Shown piece by piece: positions 35,771-48,600 of a stretch of 64,000 nt of DNA. The stretch comes from Actinomortierella ambigua (Eukaryota; Mortierellomycota; Mortierellomycetes; Mortierellales; Mortierellaceae), in assembly GCA_016098155.1 (NCBI GenBank), contig JAAAJB010000047.1, positions 34,526 through 98,525 on the forward strand, written 5' to 3'. Every line of letters starts with the position of its first letter. The stretch's first letter is position 1. The notes below the pieces were generated by a model that did not search any database, was not told the origin of the DNA, and saw only the letters and a list, made by a program, of their open reading frames with translations. The translations under genes were made by a program, and so were the position numbers.

Positions 35771-37806
35771 ATGGTATGAGCAAGAGCCTCGTCAGACTCT
35801 AATGACGATAGCGTGGCGCATGGGATGTTCCATTGGAATTAGAAATGGATGGCAATTTGCAAAGGAGAGTGATTGTTTCCATCCAAACACAGCTTAACAG
35901 ATGGCAGTTACTCAGCAACCTCAGACAACTTGTTTTCCGTTTTTTTTTCTTTATACTGTTGATAGGGTATCCTGGAAAAGATTGGAGATATCGAGCGAGA
36001 AATCGCCAGAACCCAGAAGAACAAGGGTAAATACTGCTGGATAGTAACGAAGAAGAATAATCGGAACGACCAGGAAGCAAGGACGCAATATCTGACCATA
36101 CATGTTCGAACCGGATAATAGCTACGGAGTATCACTTGGGTCTTTTGAAGGCCAAGTTGGCCAAGTACCGTGTCCAGTTGCTGGATACGGGAGCAAAGGC
36201 TGGTCCCAAGGTATGTGAAAATAGGCGTGTGGTTTTTTTTAGTCTCCAACGATGCTTCAAGCTGCCCGCTATTAACGGCCTTGTTCTTCTATTTTATTTT
36301 TTTTTCCACAAAAAAAAAAGGGTGAGGGTTTCGATGTCATGAAATCTGGAGACGCCCGTGTGGCGCTGATCGGTTTCCCCTCGGTCGGCAAGTCGACACT
36401 GTTGAACAAGCTGACGAAGACGCACTCGGAGGCAGGCGCATACGAGTTTACGACGCTGACGTGTATCCCGGGCAAGATTGAGTACAACGGCGCCAACATT
36501 CAGCTGCTGGATTTGCCCGGTATTATCGAGGGTGCCGCACAGGGCAAAGGAAGAGGTCGTCAGGTCATTGCGGTCGCACGCACGGCCGATTTGATCATGA
36601 TCATGTTGGATGCGACCAAGGCACAGAACCAGCGCGAGCTGCTCGAGGCCGAATTGGAGGCTGTGGGCATTCGCTTGAACACTCAGCGTCCCAACGTGTA
36701 CTTCAAGGTCAAGACCGGCGGTGGCATCAGCTTCAACGCCACGTGCAAGCTCACGACATTAACAGAGAAGATGGTTTACCATATTCTTCATGATTACAGT
36801 AATGAGTTTTTGGGGGGCAATTGCGTTTCATTATTTTTCCTCTTTTTAACTCAAAGGCATGTTCGGCAGCAAGCTAACGCTAGACCAAATTCCTCTCCTT
36901 TTAGGAATCTTCAACGCCGAGGTTCTGATTCGTGAGGATATCACCGTTGATGAGTTTATCGATGTTGTCCTTGGCAACCGCAAATACATCCGTGCTCTCT
37001 ACGTACGTCAATGCGAGAGACCTTTGTTCGGATGAGCGCATCATTGTGGGAAGTTTGACTGTTTTAGATCTAAATGCTAACACGCTAGTCTTTTTTTTTT
37101 CTGGGGTTCCAAAAAAATAGTGCTACAACAAGGTGGACTCGATCTCGTTGGAGAGGGTCGATGAATTGGCACGGACGCCAAACACGGTGGTGGTGAGCTG
37201 CGAGATGGATCTCAATATGGATTACCTGCTGGAGGTCATCTGGAAGAACCTGAATCTCGTGCGAGTATATACCAAGAAGCGCGGCGAGTATCCCGATTTT
37301 GAGGGTGGCCTGATCATTCGTGCCAACTCGACCATCGAGCATGTGGTATGTACTTTGTTCTTCTCCCTGGGAAATATGCAAGGGCTGGAAGTAGACCAAA
37401 GTGGGGAGGACCGTGCGTATCTTTCTCTTCTTGGCTAACCATGCTGCTCTATCTTTCTCTTCTTGGCTAACCATGCTGCTCATCTCTTTTGGTTTTGTCC
37501 AACCCACCCTCACCCTACCCCCCCTTTTTTTTCTCCGTTACCAAGTGTCACGCTATCCATCGGTCACTGGCTGACGAGTTCAAGTATGCACTCGTGTGGG
37601 GTCGGTCAGCAAAGCACAACCCACAACGCGTGGGATTGTCTCATCTGGTTGACAACGAGGACGTTGTAAGCGAACTTTCTTTCTCAGCTTGGTATATCAA
37701 TCGCGTGAGGAGGAGGAGCATTGCTTGGTCTAACAATCATTGTTTTTTTTTCCTGTCATCTTCGTCGACATATCTTTACTAGGTGCAAGTTGTTAAGCGA
37801 CGATAA
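35771..37806 (+). CDS. RBG2: DRG2 / Rbg2 family translational GTPase
   Basis: Developmentally regulated GTP-binding protein of the OBG/HflX superfamily, associated with ribosomes. Eight exons (35771-35773, 35966-36026, 36122-36210, 36321-36798, 36905-37002, 37121-37345, 37546-37665, 37783-37806) give 365 residues, the normal length. The start GILEKI...[19 protein letters not shown] is diagnostic for DRG2 rather than DRG1. G1 is GFPSVGKS (69-76). G2/G3 follow with [11 protein letters not shown] and [12 protein letters not shown]4 is NKVD, in the context LYCYNKVD (usually VYNK). The C-terminal TGS domain has IYTKKR-like [30 protein letters not shown] and QRVGLSH. The first exon carries only the start codon. 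Intron 6 holds a 32-bp tandem duplication. Confidence 0.95.
37418..37481 (+). repeat. 32-bp perfect tandem duplication in DRG2 intron 6
   Basis: Two adjacent identical 32-bp units, the first beginning TATCTTTCTCTTCTTGGC and the second starting at 37450. Both lie between the donor at 37346 and the acceptor at 37545, and each carries a CTAAC branchpoint-like site. Confidence 0.85.
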
Positions 37807-38577
37807 GTTGAAAGTATTTTGAGAGCAGCAATAAAACAACAGGATTCAAGTACATCGCTGTTTACCCTAGCAAAGGTTCTCCGTCTCGCACGCAGTAGAG
37901 CAGTAGACTTGTTTTCCAGAAGGCAAGCAAGGGCATGCAGTGCAAGTCATGCGGCGGAACATTGTTCTGTGGTCACTCCTTGGGGGTATCTGCTTTGCGA
38001 GTGATTTGTAAAGACAGGGTGGGGGACCAAAGGAGGAAGAGGAAGAGGAGGAGGTAGAAGAGGTGAGGGGGGGGGCGGCAGAAGAGAGGATGGCGAGGAG
38101 GAAGAAAGTTATCCTTCCATCCCATACTGACTGACGGGTCTGCGAGAGCCAGACCAAACAGCAACAACGCTGGGCTGACAGGCTGACAAACCGATTGAAG
38201 GATGGGGGTGGTTTTAAGCAGAAGGTGGTCATTTCGCCCAACTGTCATCCTCCTTCCCTATCCCACCCCCTCTCCTTCATTGGGTTTTGCCCCCCCCCCC
38301 CTTCCTTCTCCTCTTTTTCTCTCTCACACTCGTTCGTTCACTCATACTCTCTGTCACCCTGACTCTCTCTTTTGCTCTCTCACTCTCACCCTTTTTCTCT
38401 TCCTTGTCCTTCCCCCTCCCCCAAACGTCTTTTAGAACCTGCGTGCGCATATTATATTAGCCCGCCATTTCTTGCCATTCTCCATTCCATTTAGTTTCCC
38501 ACTCCCCCCTTCACGACCAAGTGTGCTGTCGCCACCACTTGGTTGCAGCTCAACATACTTTGCAGTGTACTTGGAGG
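37807..38577. other. DRG2 3' end / RING gene promoter and leader
   Basis: No supported gene. It becomes strongly pyrimidine-rich (CTCTCTC, C10 run) from about 38240 to 38430, as expected upstream of a plus-strand gene. Small frames with scattered Cys on either strand show no known fold. Confidence 0.45.
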
Positions 38578-39804
38578 ATGCGCCCCACAGCGGTTGACTC
38601 GCAGGCAATTCGCAGTCCCCCCATGCCGCCGCTATCACCTACAGTTCCCCGGCCACTGGGCCACCCATACCACCACCGGAATCATCATCACCACCACCAC
38701 CACCACCAGGTGTGTGCCCACCATCGCGAGCCGCGAGAGGATGACTGTGACGAGCTCGGGCCGGAAGCACGCCTCCAGTCACCATTATTGGGCAGCGATA
38801 TTGGGGTGATTCCCAGTCATGTTCGAAACATGGACCATTCGACGCCAAGGACACCGACACCGACCCCTTTTTGGGTGTCTTCTGAGACGGAGCCATTGTC
38901 TGCTCGCCGGGCGGTGAGTCGGATTACCACGCTCCTCTTGGATGACCCGCATCCGCGGCACGTCCATGAAGACGGCGAAAAAACTTTTCATGGCTCGAAA
39001 CACCCTCAACCACAGCAGCAGAGGAGGAGGCAGCAACAGCGGCAACAACAACAAGAGAGCGACGAGCGAGCCAGGAGAGAGGCTACGGAGGCGGCTTATT
39101 GGAACCCTCAAGATCCAAGGCCATACGACAATCATCAGCGCTTTCTTCTTCGCCATCACCGTCGTCTCCCTCATCAACCACTTATCACAAGTCATCACCC
39201 ACAGCAACACGAGAGTCAGTATTGTCATCAGCAACCACCACAACAGGACCCTTCAACAAAAGTGCCGACTATCATCGGCTCTTCCTCGCCCTCGTCCTGC
39301 CCATCACCTTCACCCTCAATATCTCCGTCAATAGTGACGACAGGAAGAACGCCGTCTCCTCTCCAGGCCTTCTTGTTGTCAGCGCCCCTTGTTCTCGACC
39401 CCTCAGAGCCCTCTCAGTCGCCAATTCCCCTTGCTCGAAAACACCCCTCCACGGGGCGACATCAGCAGCACCAACCAAGGCCCTTCTTATTGGCCACTCC
39501 AAACTTCCCACGCAGGAGCAGTAGTGTTGGCGGAGATCAACCAACCACCACCACCAGTACCACCAAGTATTCCAACATGGGATGGTCAAGTGCCGCCTCG
39601 ACGGCCAAGAATAACATCAACAACACCACCACCACCATCACAGCTTCGTCGTCATCGCATCACCACACGTTGGGTCATCAGAGTGAATTGGAATCCGAGG
39701 GCTGTGCACGACTTGGCTCATTTCCTTCAACTGGAACAGGTGGCGCCACTCGACCGAGGTCCATCAGCTCTAGTTCAGGCGTGAGTGGCATCACTGGTAG
39801 TGGA

Positions 39805-39835
<31 letters not shown>

Positions 39836-42038
39836 GCAGCAGCAGCAGCTTGATAATGGGGTCGCATCTGTGCCGCGTGTCAGGGATTGAAAGCGCCAAA
39901 GGAAAAGCCATCAACCTAAATGGACAGGTGACATCAGACCCATCTCAATCTGCAATGCTTGTGCGACCAACAATGGAGAGCACGTCGGGTGCTGCACTGG
40001 CCGTCACAAATAATGGCGGCGGTGAGAATATCAATCACGTTGGCCAGCAACAGCAACAGCAACAACAACAGCAGCAGCAGCAGCAACAGCAGCATCGTCA
40101 GCAAGCCGTAGAGCGCAGCAGTGGCAACGAGGCAGGTGGTGGTGGTGCTGACAGTGGAAGGACCAGCGCTCCAACTGTAGGCTTGAGGCTTTCTTCGGCG
40201 GCACATGTGGTGACCACGGCCCACTCTGAAGCTATGGCTAGCAGCACCGGCGCGGTCTCCTCTCACTCAGGACCAGACTTGGGTTGGAGCCATATCAGCG
40301 AGTTTCTCATGGCACTCATGTCGCAGTCCCTCGCCTCTCGCATCTTTGCTCGCCGCCCTCAGTGGTCGAGTGTGGGGTCGACTACTTGGTCTCTGGTTAG
40401 GTATGCAACAGCAAACACTCACCCCTTTGTGCTCGCCTCGACACTTTCCTTCCCCTGAGTGAAAGGGGTGAGAGGAGTGGTGGAGGAGAGAGAAAGAGAA
40501 AGAGAGGAGGGGGTGGGGAAAGAGAGCAATTGTGCCTGAATGTCGCACACAACACATCCCGTGGGCGTTCCATGGAAAAAAAAAAGATGAAAGTGGTCGT
40601 TGTCCAACTCACCCACGCCTGACCATGTCTGACGCGTCTCCCCATAGAATTCTCAATACTGGACATCTCCTCTACTTGATCCCTGTCACGACTATCACCA
40701 TTGCCCGCCTACTGACAACAGAGTAAGCCTCTAATTCTTGTTGACACTATGGTGTGATATCCAGATCGAATGAGTTGGCTTGTACCACTTTGCATTTGGG
40801 CTGATCCGTATACTTTCTTCTACGTAGATACATCTGTGACGAGCAGTTATTCAGCTGGCTGATAGTACAGGCAATTCTCTTTGTGGCTCAGATCTTTTCG
40901 GCATGTCACATGCTCCAACGCCAAGTCGTTTCGAGTCGGCTGGCGCTTCTTGATCAGCGCTCTCGGGTGCTCATGATTGTCTTTATGATCTGGACAGTGC
41001 TTGGTGTTGGCTTCCTGGGTGGCAATAGCCGAGCCACTTGTGTAAGTCGATCTTGGGGATGCTGGAGGAGAGCCGGAGGTGTGTGTATGTGTGTTCAGAT
41101 GCCAGATCTGACTCAAAAAAATTGGCCGGTCTATATATCCACTTTGTCAATAGCCCCGATCCGAGGATCCCGTGTACAGCTTGTCCTTTAGGATCATTAT
41201 CTTTCATCTCGCCACGATTGGCTTTTACTTTTTGGTAAGAGCTAAGATATAAGGCGGGAGGTTTCTTCAGCACTTTAAAGTGTCTGAACGTTTATGTTGA
41301 CCTGGACATACTCTACACCTCTTTCCTCCCCAACACTTTCTTTTTCAGCCCTGTAGCTCGTCCTTCCTTCAAAGAGTGCTTCCGGCGTCTGTCACATCCG
41401 AATTGTCGCGCACTGCCACCAAACCCATGATAGAGTTGCTAGACTCGCGCCCTATGGCAGAAGGCATGTTCGGCGAAGACCCAGAGGAGGCGACATGCGC
41501 TATTTGCCTAGGTGATTACCAACCCGAGGAACTTATTCGCTTTCTGCCGTGCCAACACCATTTTCACCAAGATTGTGTCGATCAATGGTTGCTCACAGAC
41601 AAGAGCTGGTATGTTTTGTCTGGTGTCATTCTCTGTCTCCTGAAGGGTAGTGAAGTAATTGTGTACTCCATATATATCTGACGATTTTTTTTCTCGTTAC
41701 TTCTGGTGTCGGTTAGCCCTCTTTGCAAGCACGATATTGATCGGCCCATGTTGACAGAGCATCTTCGAAGGCAGAGCAATCAACACCCGTTTGGACTTGG
41801 CAGCAGCCTAGCCAATCCTTCATCTCCAACAGAGATTTCGTCACCCTTGTTTGAAATGGGTGTGTTCCTGGCATCCTCAGCATCGGCCTCCATATCATCG
41901 TCGTCATCATCGTCTCAGCAGCAGCAGCAACAGCAGCACCATCAACAAACATCCACTTTTCAGGATGCCAACTCAACCCACCCAGCACCTGCACCAAATG
42001 GGGCCGGACTGCAGACTTTTCATGTAATCATTTTGTAG
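38578..42038 (+). CDS. Multi-pass membrane RING-H2 E3 ubiquitin ligase with long low-complexity N-terminus
   Basis: Predicted E3 ligase anchored in an internal membrane. Six exons (38578-40400, 40648-40722, 40828-41041, 41154-41234, 41349-41608, 41717-42038) join in frame to 924 residues. Residues 1 to about 590 are low complexity: His runs, Pro/Gln, Ser, and a Q run near 40048-40095. About four hydrophobic segments follow at about 610-730 (for example LLYLIPVTTITIARLL, LFSWLIVQAILFVAQIF, MIVFMIWTVLGVGFL, IIIFHLATIGFYFL). The RING-H2 is about 781-823: CAIC, then CQHHFHQDCVDQWL, then CPLC. A Ser/Gln-rich tail closes it. The intron inside the RING separates the last Cys pair. The start at 38578 is the first ATG in frame. 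Architecture resembles fungal multi-pass RING ligases; no named orthologue is claimed. Confidence 0.85.
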
Positions 42039-42138
42039 CATTCCTTTTGTCCATGTCTACTATAGCCATCATTTTTTTTTCTTTTCCCCCCCTCTCCTTA
42101 AAGCATTTTTGTTCAAGATGTAGACGCTCGCCACCAAA

Positions 42139-42148
42139 NNNNNNNNNN
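42139..42148. other. Scaffold gap (10 N)
   Basis: Ten undetermined bases between the RING gene and the RMD8-like gene. True size is unknown. Confidence 1.
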
Positions 42149-42155
42149 GTTTGGG

Positions 42156-42434
42156 GCCTTGAAGAGGCAATTTTTTTTGTGTTGGGGTAAAAAAAAAAAA
42201 AAAGGAGGGGGGGGGGGGGGGGAATGTGACAATGATCTCTTTAAAATGGCGAGAAGAGTGAAGAAAAAAAAAGATAATGAAGTCATGGTTTGTTTTCAAA
42301 CTCCGCATGATCTTGCTGCTGAGCAGAGCAAACGACAAAACTTTTTAAAGATATCATTGTCACATTCCCCCCCCCCTCCCATTTCATTTCATTTTGCATT
42401 AACCCGAACAATAAAAGAATGTCCTCTTCAAGGC
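42156..42434. repeat. Imperfect inverted repeat, arms of about 90 bp, next to the scaffold gap
   Basis: The left arm is about 42156-42246 and the right arm about 42343-42434. The ends match exactly: GCCTTGAAGAGG at 42156-42167 and CCTCTTCAAGGC at 42423-42434. The inner parts match with one mismatch: AATGTGACAATGAT then TCTTTAAAA, preceded by a G run against a C run. The middle of each arm is A-rich and degraded in the left copy. The right arm contains the start codon of the RMD8-like gene. The loop is about 96 bp. Confidence 0.8.
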
Positions 42435-45284
42435 GCAATACGGGATACCAGCCCTTGTCTTCCGAACCCGCCTTGGACCAAGGTGCAGCAGAGTCTTCGT
42501 CTTCTTCCATTCACAACACTGGTTACACGGGTACCACGACCAATACCACCACCAATAACAAGAACGTCAACAACAGTGCCAATAGCAACGGATCCGCCTC
42601 CACGTTGACCGACACCCCCTCGACCCCTGCCTCCTCTTCATCCGGTGGTGGTGGTGGCCGCACCAAGACCAGCCACGCCAGCGCGGGAGTGCCGCCTAAG
42701 ATTATCCCACCTTCGAAACAGGCCTTTACACCGACGGGCCATAGCCCACACCCTCCACCGATGCATTCTCAGATCCCGGGCGCAGCTCAGGTCGCTGCAA
42801 CATCGAATGCTGCTGCTCGTGCAGCAGCAGCAGCATCTGCAGCAGCGGTAGCGGCGACGGCAGGATCAACCCCAACATCTGCTTCGGCATCTGTTGCTAG
42901 CTCACCCCCACCACCATCAACATCATCATCATCGGCGGGTGGGTTTGGATCTACGGGAGGAGCTACTGGTTTTGGCTATCAAGGAGGATCCGTACCGACG
43001 CCTTCGAACTGTGGCGTGGGTGGTGGGATGGGTGGCGTGAGTGGACATGGTCATCCGGCGGTGGGTCACAGTAGCACTGGAAGCGGTGGTATTGGTGGTG
43101 CTGCTGGTGGTAGTAACGCTACAAGCAACAGCTATGCTATGCCACCACCACTACCAGGAAGCGCTGTCGGAGGAGGCGGCGCAAGTGGTTACTTTGGAGG
43201 CCAGGTGGTACCGCAGATGATGGTGACGCAACGAGGCAAGGTCAAGCAACCGATGCGAACGACCAAGACGTCGCAAAAGCTGACGCTGTTCCCAGAGGAG
43301 AAGGATGTACCGATTTTGGAGGATGAGATTGGATTTGATGATACGACGTATAATCAGATTGGACAATTATCTTCTGGCACGTAAGTTTTTTACTTTATTT
43401 TTTATTGCAAACGACTACGAGAAAAAGAAGAAGAAGAAGAGAAAAGGAGAACATGTTTAACCGACAAAAGATGAAAGGGCTAATGGTTAGACCCGTGCAA
43501 CACACAGACAAAACAACAACAACAACAACAGACGCACATACAAAAAATCTTAATTAACATTTTTTTTCCCCTTTCCTGACCCCCCTTTTCTTCTTCCCTT
43601 CCTCCACACACCACACATACAACATATTTGATCTGCTATCGCATGTAGGGCTCGATTTGATGCTCATCGGTTGAGCAAGCTGGACCGCCAAAAGCTGCCT
43701 CGAGTCATTGCTTACTGTACAGCGGCCTCGTACCGGATGGACGACCTCTTCAACTACCTGCAATCGAGAAAGGGTCCTAACAGTGCTGCTCCCAAGCTGT
43801 TTGATGAATGGTACCGTTAGTTTTAATTTTTTTTTGTTTTGTTTTTTCATGAGTAACATTTTATGAGGGAGAGGAAGGGAAGAGAGGGGCTTAGATCCAT
43901 GCGATGTGGAGGGGAAAAGGAAAGAAGAGAGAAAGAGAGAGAGAAAAAAAAAGATGCCGAAACACTCGAAAAACTGTGTAGGTCGAGTGACAATTTCTTT
44001 TTTCGGTACGGTGGTAGAAAACAGGGAAGAGGAATGGTTGGACAAGGCAAGTCCGGAACAAGGGGAAATGGGGAGGGGATGTGTGTGTGTGTGTGTGTGT
44101 GTATCAAGGACAGTTGAGGACAGCGAGAAATGAGACGCGAGGGGGAAACAAATGTTAACCACTTGATGAACTTTTTTTTACTCCCATGATCTTGACTAGT
44201 ATCTACACGCCGTTTTCATTCTCAACACCCTCTAAACCACCAACGACGGCGGATTTGCTTGGCCTGGACGAGTCGGCGACAAACCCTTCGCAGACACTGT
44301 TGCAACAGACGCCCAAGGAATTGTTGCCCGAGGTGTTTTTCTTTGACTATGGTGTCGTTGTCATCTGGGGCATGAGCGAGCAGGAAGAGAAGAGGCTGCT
44401 GCAGGAGCTTGCTCGCTTCGAGGAGGAGAAACTCGGTATGTGTTGTGTTTGCGGGGAAATATTTTTTTTTTGCCCCCCTTCCCTAATGCATGCAAAAAGT
44501 GCCGTAGGACATTGTATACTCCTTTTTTATACCGTTCCTGGTCAACTTACATCTTCTCCCTTTACTTTTCCTGATTAGCTGAGGATGATGTCGAAACCGA
44601 AGAATTCTGTTTCCACTACAACTCGAGTTATCAACCAAGGTATCACAATACAGCCATTCATTGTTGTCGCGGTTGCTGTGTAGGACAAGATTTTTTTTTG
44701 TACGACAACCACTTGTTATCATTGGACTCACTAGTTTTTCTCTCCCTCTCTCTTCTAGGATCTACAACGATGTGATCACGCTAAAGAGTGCAGGCAACTA
44801 CATGGTGAAGCTGACGATTTCGCACGCGATCGCACAATCGGTGAAGATGACGTTGTTTGAAGGGCTGATCGAGAACACGATCAACGCGACGAAGAACATC
44901 CCGCAGCAGATGGCCGAGACGGGCAAGGTGCCGATGTCGAGCACGCAGATCACCAAGAAGATTGGCCAGCTGTTTATCATGCGGATCAATGTCAATCTGG
45001 TCAGCAATATCCTGGACACGCCCGAGATCTTTTGGTCCGAGCCCTCGTTCCAGCCGCTGTACTCGGCCATCCGCGGCTACCTGGAGATCAACCAGCGTGT
45101 GGAGCTGCTGAACCAGCGGACGACGGTGATCTCGGACTTGCTGGATATGCTCAAGGAGCACCTGACGTCGTCCCATGGCGAGCAGCTCGAGTGGATCGTC
45201 ATCATTCTCATCTTTTTCGAGATTGTGATTGGCGTGATCACGATCTGTCTGGACGCCTTTAGCTATAGTCGTGGCGGCAAGTAA
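42419..45284 (+). CDS. RMD8: RMD1/RMD8 (DUF155) family membrane protein
   Basis: Member of the RMD1/RMD8/Sif2-Sif3 family, related to mitochondrial RMND1; precise function is not settled. Five exons (42419-43380, 43649-43810, 44200-44435, 44579-44639, 44759-45284) give 648 residues. The first about 290 residues are Asn/Ser/Ala/Gly-rich and likely disordered. The DUF155 domain runs from about 320 to 600. It includes LPRVIAYCTASSYRMDDLFNYL, EVFFFDYGVVVIWGMSEQEE, FHYNSSYQPRIYNDVITLKS, and LTISHAIAQSVKMTLFE. One C-terminal transmembrane helix is at about 618-640 (WIVIILIFFEIVIGVITICL), as in yeast Rmd1/Rmd8. The start codon lies inside the inverted repeat beside the scaffold gap, so the exact 5' end deserves care. 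A (TG)n run occurs in intron 2. Confidence 0.9.
44080..44102 (+). repeat. TG dinucleotide microsatellite in RMD8 intron 2
   Basis: About eleven GT units in the 389-nt intron. Confidence 0.85.
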
Positions 45285-45641
45285 ATGGAGAGAAGACAGA
45301 AGAGGGAGAGAGAGAAGGAGAGAAAGAGAGAGAGAAACAAAGAGAATTAGAGAATTAGAGAAAAGAAGAAGAAGAAAAAAAAACTTACAGGACCTTGCAT
45401 TTAGAATACCAATCAAAAACTGAAGAATGGTCTTCGAAACCAATCCTTCAAAGCACCTTTTTTTTTTGTTTTCCTTCATCCAGAGGAGCCTGTTGTTGAT
45501 TATTGTGAAATGTTTATTACAAGACATGGCTGAGTGTGGATATTGTACAAAGGAGGGGGGGGGATGGAATGCCGAAGGAAAGGATTTGAAATGCAGTGTT
45601 GGAAAAAAAAGTGTACAATGAATAATGGTAAAGAAAAAAAA
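45285..45641. other. Convergent 3' ends of RMD8-like and homeobox genes
   Basis: Purine-rich (GA)n after the RMD8 stop and short A and T runs; no gene. Confidence 0.5.
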
Positions 45642-48600
45642 CTAACGGCACCAGCCAAGACCCGCCAGGACACTAGCACATTCAAGCTCGTCCTTGTTCA
45701 GCGTCGTCGTCGTCGTCGTCGCCTCCACGGTCTCTGTTGCAGTCTGGAGCTTTTCCTTCTCCGTGTCTTGCTCTTGCTCGACAAGCGCCATGTCGGCCAT
45801 CGCCGAGAGCGGGTCCAAGGACGGTGTCCGCTGGTGGTTGTGGTTGTGGTTGTGATGCTGATGAGGATGCTGATGCTGATGGTGATGATGATGATGATGA
45901 TGTTGGTGGTGGTGATTGTAGTTGTGATGCTGATAGAATTGGTCCAGGCCTGCAAACGGTACAACGTGCTCTGGGGTATGATACTGTGGGCGGGTCGGCG
46001 AAGGCGTGGTCGGCGATAGAGGGGTAGTCACCGGGCGACGATGAAGAAAAGTCGTAATAGAAACAGCAGCAGCAGCAGCCTCAACATCAACATCAACATC
46101 GGTCGTCGAAGCCGCCGAAGGACGGCGGCGGTAGGATGGATCCATAAAATGTTTGTCGTCCTCATCCTCCAGACTGCCTCGAAGGAGCGAAACAGGTGGC
46201 GAAGGTGGCAACGTAGGACGCCAAGCAGCGGGGCCTGTCGTCGTAGTTGTCATCGCCGTGACTCGGGGCGGTGAAAAGTAGCCCACTGGGGGCAAACTGT
46301 TGTGGGAAGTCGTCGCTGCCATCACGGTGGATGACGACGACGACGGTGTGGAATGGATGAAGCCCATCGGAGGCGGACGGAAGGCAAAGTCATCGGCGGC
46401 GGCACCAGCAGTGGCTGCTGTCACTCCTCCGCCTCCACTGCTGCTGATGCTGCTCTGGCGACTATGCCCGCTGCTGGAGACGCGGCGGCGGTGGCGTGGA
46501 TGCCAGGTATCGTCGTCGTCGTCGTCGTCGCTCGCATCATCGTGTTTGTCCCCATGGCGATGGGGAAAGGACGATGGGTGGCCGCTATAGTTACGGTTTC
46601 CACTGCTGTGGGGCTGATGAGCGTAGTGATGGTTCCCGAATGACGCTCGTTGGTGTTCAATCTCGTCCACGTTCTCGCCCCTGCCCATCTCAAGACGATG
46701 GGTTCGATGATCAAGATGGCGCTGCAAGGTCGGTCGTGAGCTGGCGGTCCTGCGACCACGCTTCAAGCTGGTTGCCTTGGTTGTGGTTGTGGTCGTGGTT
46801 GGCGAGGGCGTTCGGGTTGTCGGCAAATGCTGCATGGTCATGGAGCGCCCGTTTTTGCCGGTCAGCTTTGACATGGCTGCTGTTGGGAACCGATGAGCCA
46901 CAAAGTGATGGGGACGCTGCTGCCCTTCCTCTTCTTCCTCCCGCTTCACCTTCACAGTGTCTACGTCGTCATTATCGTTGTCATCGTCCTCTTCCTCCTC
47001 CTCCTCTGTCTGATCCACCGTGGCATCCGAGTCGGACTGGAACAGGTCCCGCCCAATCTCCAGTCGGCGTGCTCGCTGTGCCCTCTGTCCCGTGGCCACA
47101 TAGTTCTTGTTGATGTTGGCCATCATGTTGGCGATTGTCTTCTTCATCTGGAACGGATGCGACAGCAGAACAGAGTCGGATTGGACGCGCTTGAGTTGGC
47201 TCCATGAACAGACTGTATCCAACGAAGGCATCGATGGGAAGGCTTTGGGTCGTTCCGAATGCGGCGGGGTCGGCGCTGTCACCTTTACCGCCTGGAGGAT
47301 GGGCGATGACTTGATAGGATTGTTGGTCAAGGTTGATGATGTCAGGGGCGAAGAGCCTTGAAGGTCATCGTCGCTGTCGCCAATGCTGGCATGGTCTGCT
47401 ACATTGAGCGACCAATTTGTACTCTGGCCACGGAGGAGCTGCTGAAGAGTGGAGGCTGCTGCTGCTGCTGTCGTCGAGGGGTTACTGCTCTGCATACCCA
47501 TCACCACCTTTGTCTCCTCAGCGTCAAGGGCCTTGGCGCGCTCCTGATCGCGGTAGGTGCCGATCTGCGACAACACCGCAGCTGTCGTCAGCATGGGTTT
47601 GGGGGAGGTGGCTTGTTGCCTCTTCTGCTTCAAATGCAGAGGATGAAACTCGGCCGGGTATTCTGGATAGGCCAGTGCAGATGCCGTGCGACCTTGCTTG
47701 GTAGCCAGGACGGCTGACTGACGAAAGTTGCTCGACGCAATGGATCCATGACCGCTGCTGCTTGTGTTGTTGGTTTGGTGATAGCCATCAAGGGTCTTCT
47801 TCTTTGGCCGTGGCAAGCGTTGTGGCCATGCGCTTGTTGAGAGGGATGGCGAGTTTGTCTCCAAAGCGTGTTGCATTTGTCGCTGAAGTTGCTGCTCTCG
47901 CTGCTGCTCTCGCTGGCGATGGATGACCATTTCCATGAGCGACTTGGGCCGAGACTTGGTGTAGTGGTAGCGCCGCGCATTGTTGCTGGTGTTGATATTA
48001 CTATTAATATTATTGTTGTTATTATTGACGGTGTTGCTGTTGGTGTTAGTGGTGACCTTCGCCAAAGTGTCGGCATTGCTCACGAGCGACGGACTCGAAG
48101 TCGATGTAGACAACGGCAAAGTGGCAGCAATCGTAGGCTTGGAGACATCCGAGAATGACAAAGGCGGCGGGGTCGACGATAACAGTGAAGACGAACCCTT
48201 CTTCACTAGCCTCTTGGAGCTCAAAGGGCGCGAATGGCTGGATGAGCCAGCGTAGGCAGCGACAGAGACCGATTCCTGATGTCCAAAGGCGTTCAGAACT
48301 GGTTTTGAGTCTGCACTTGCATCCCAGTTGGCCAGGACTGGAGCATGTGGGTTGTGCGAGGCCGTTGTAGTGACTGTCGTATCGGAGGCAGCAGCACTAT
48401 TAGAGGCCGGTGACGACGACGTAGCTGGGTCCTTTTTCGCCTCTTGAAGAAGCATGCTGAGATGGTGTTGGGCTAGCTTCACATCCACCAAACCTCCAAC
48501 AGGCTCTGTTGGTAGTTGGCTAATGCTCTGGGTTGCGTCCATCTCAATCGTGTGAAGTACATGGCTGGGTTTTGGAGCACCGTCAGCCGGCACCAAGCTC

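Noticed and set aside
37867..38241. Cys-rich frame on the minus strand after DRG2
   Set aside because: The scattered Cys residues do not form a known zinc-binding spacing, and the rest is low-complexity.
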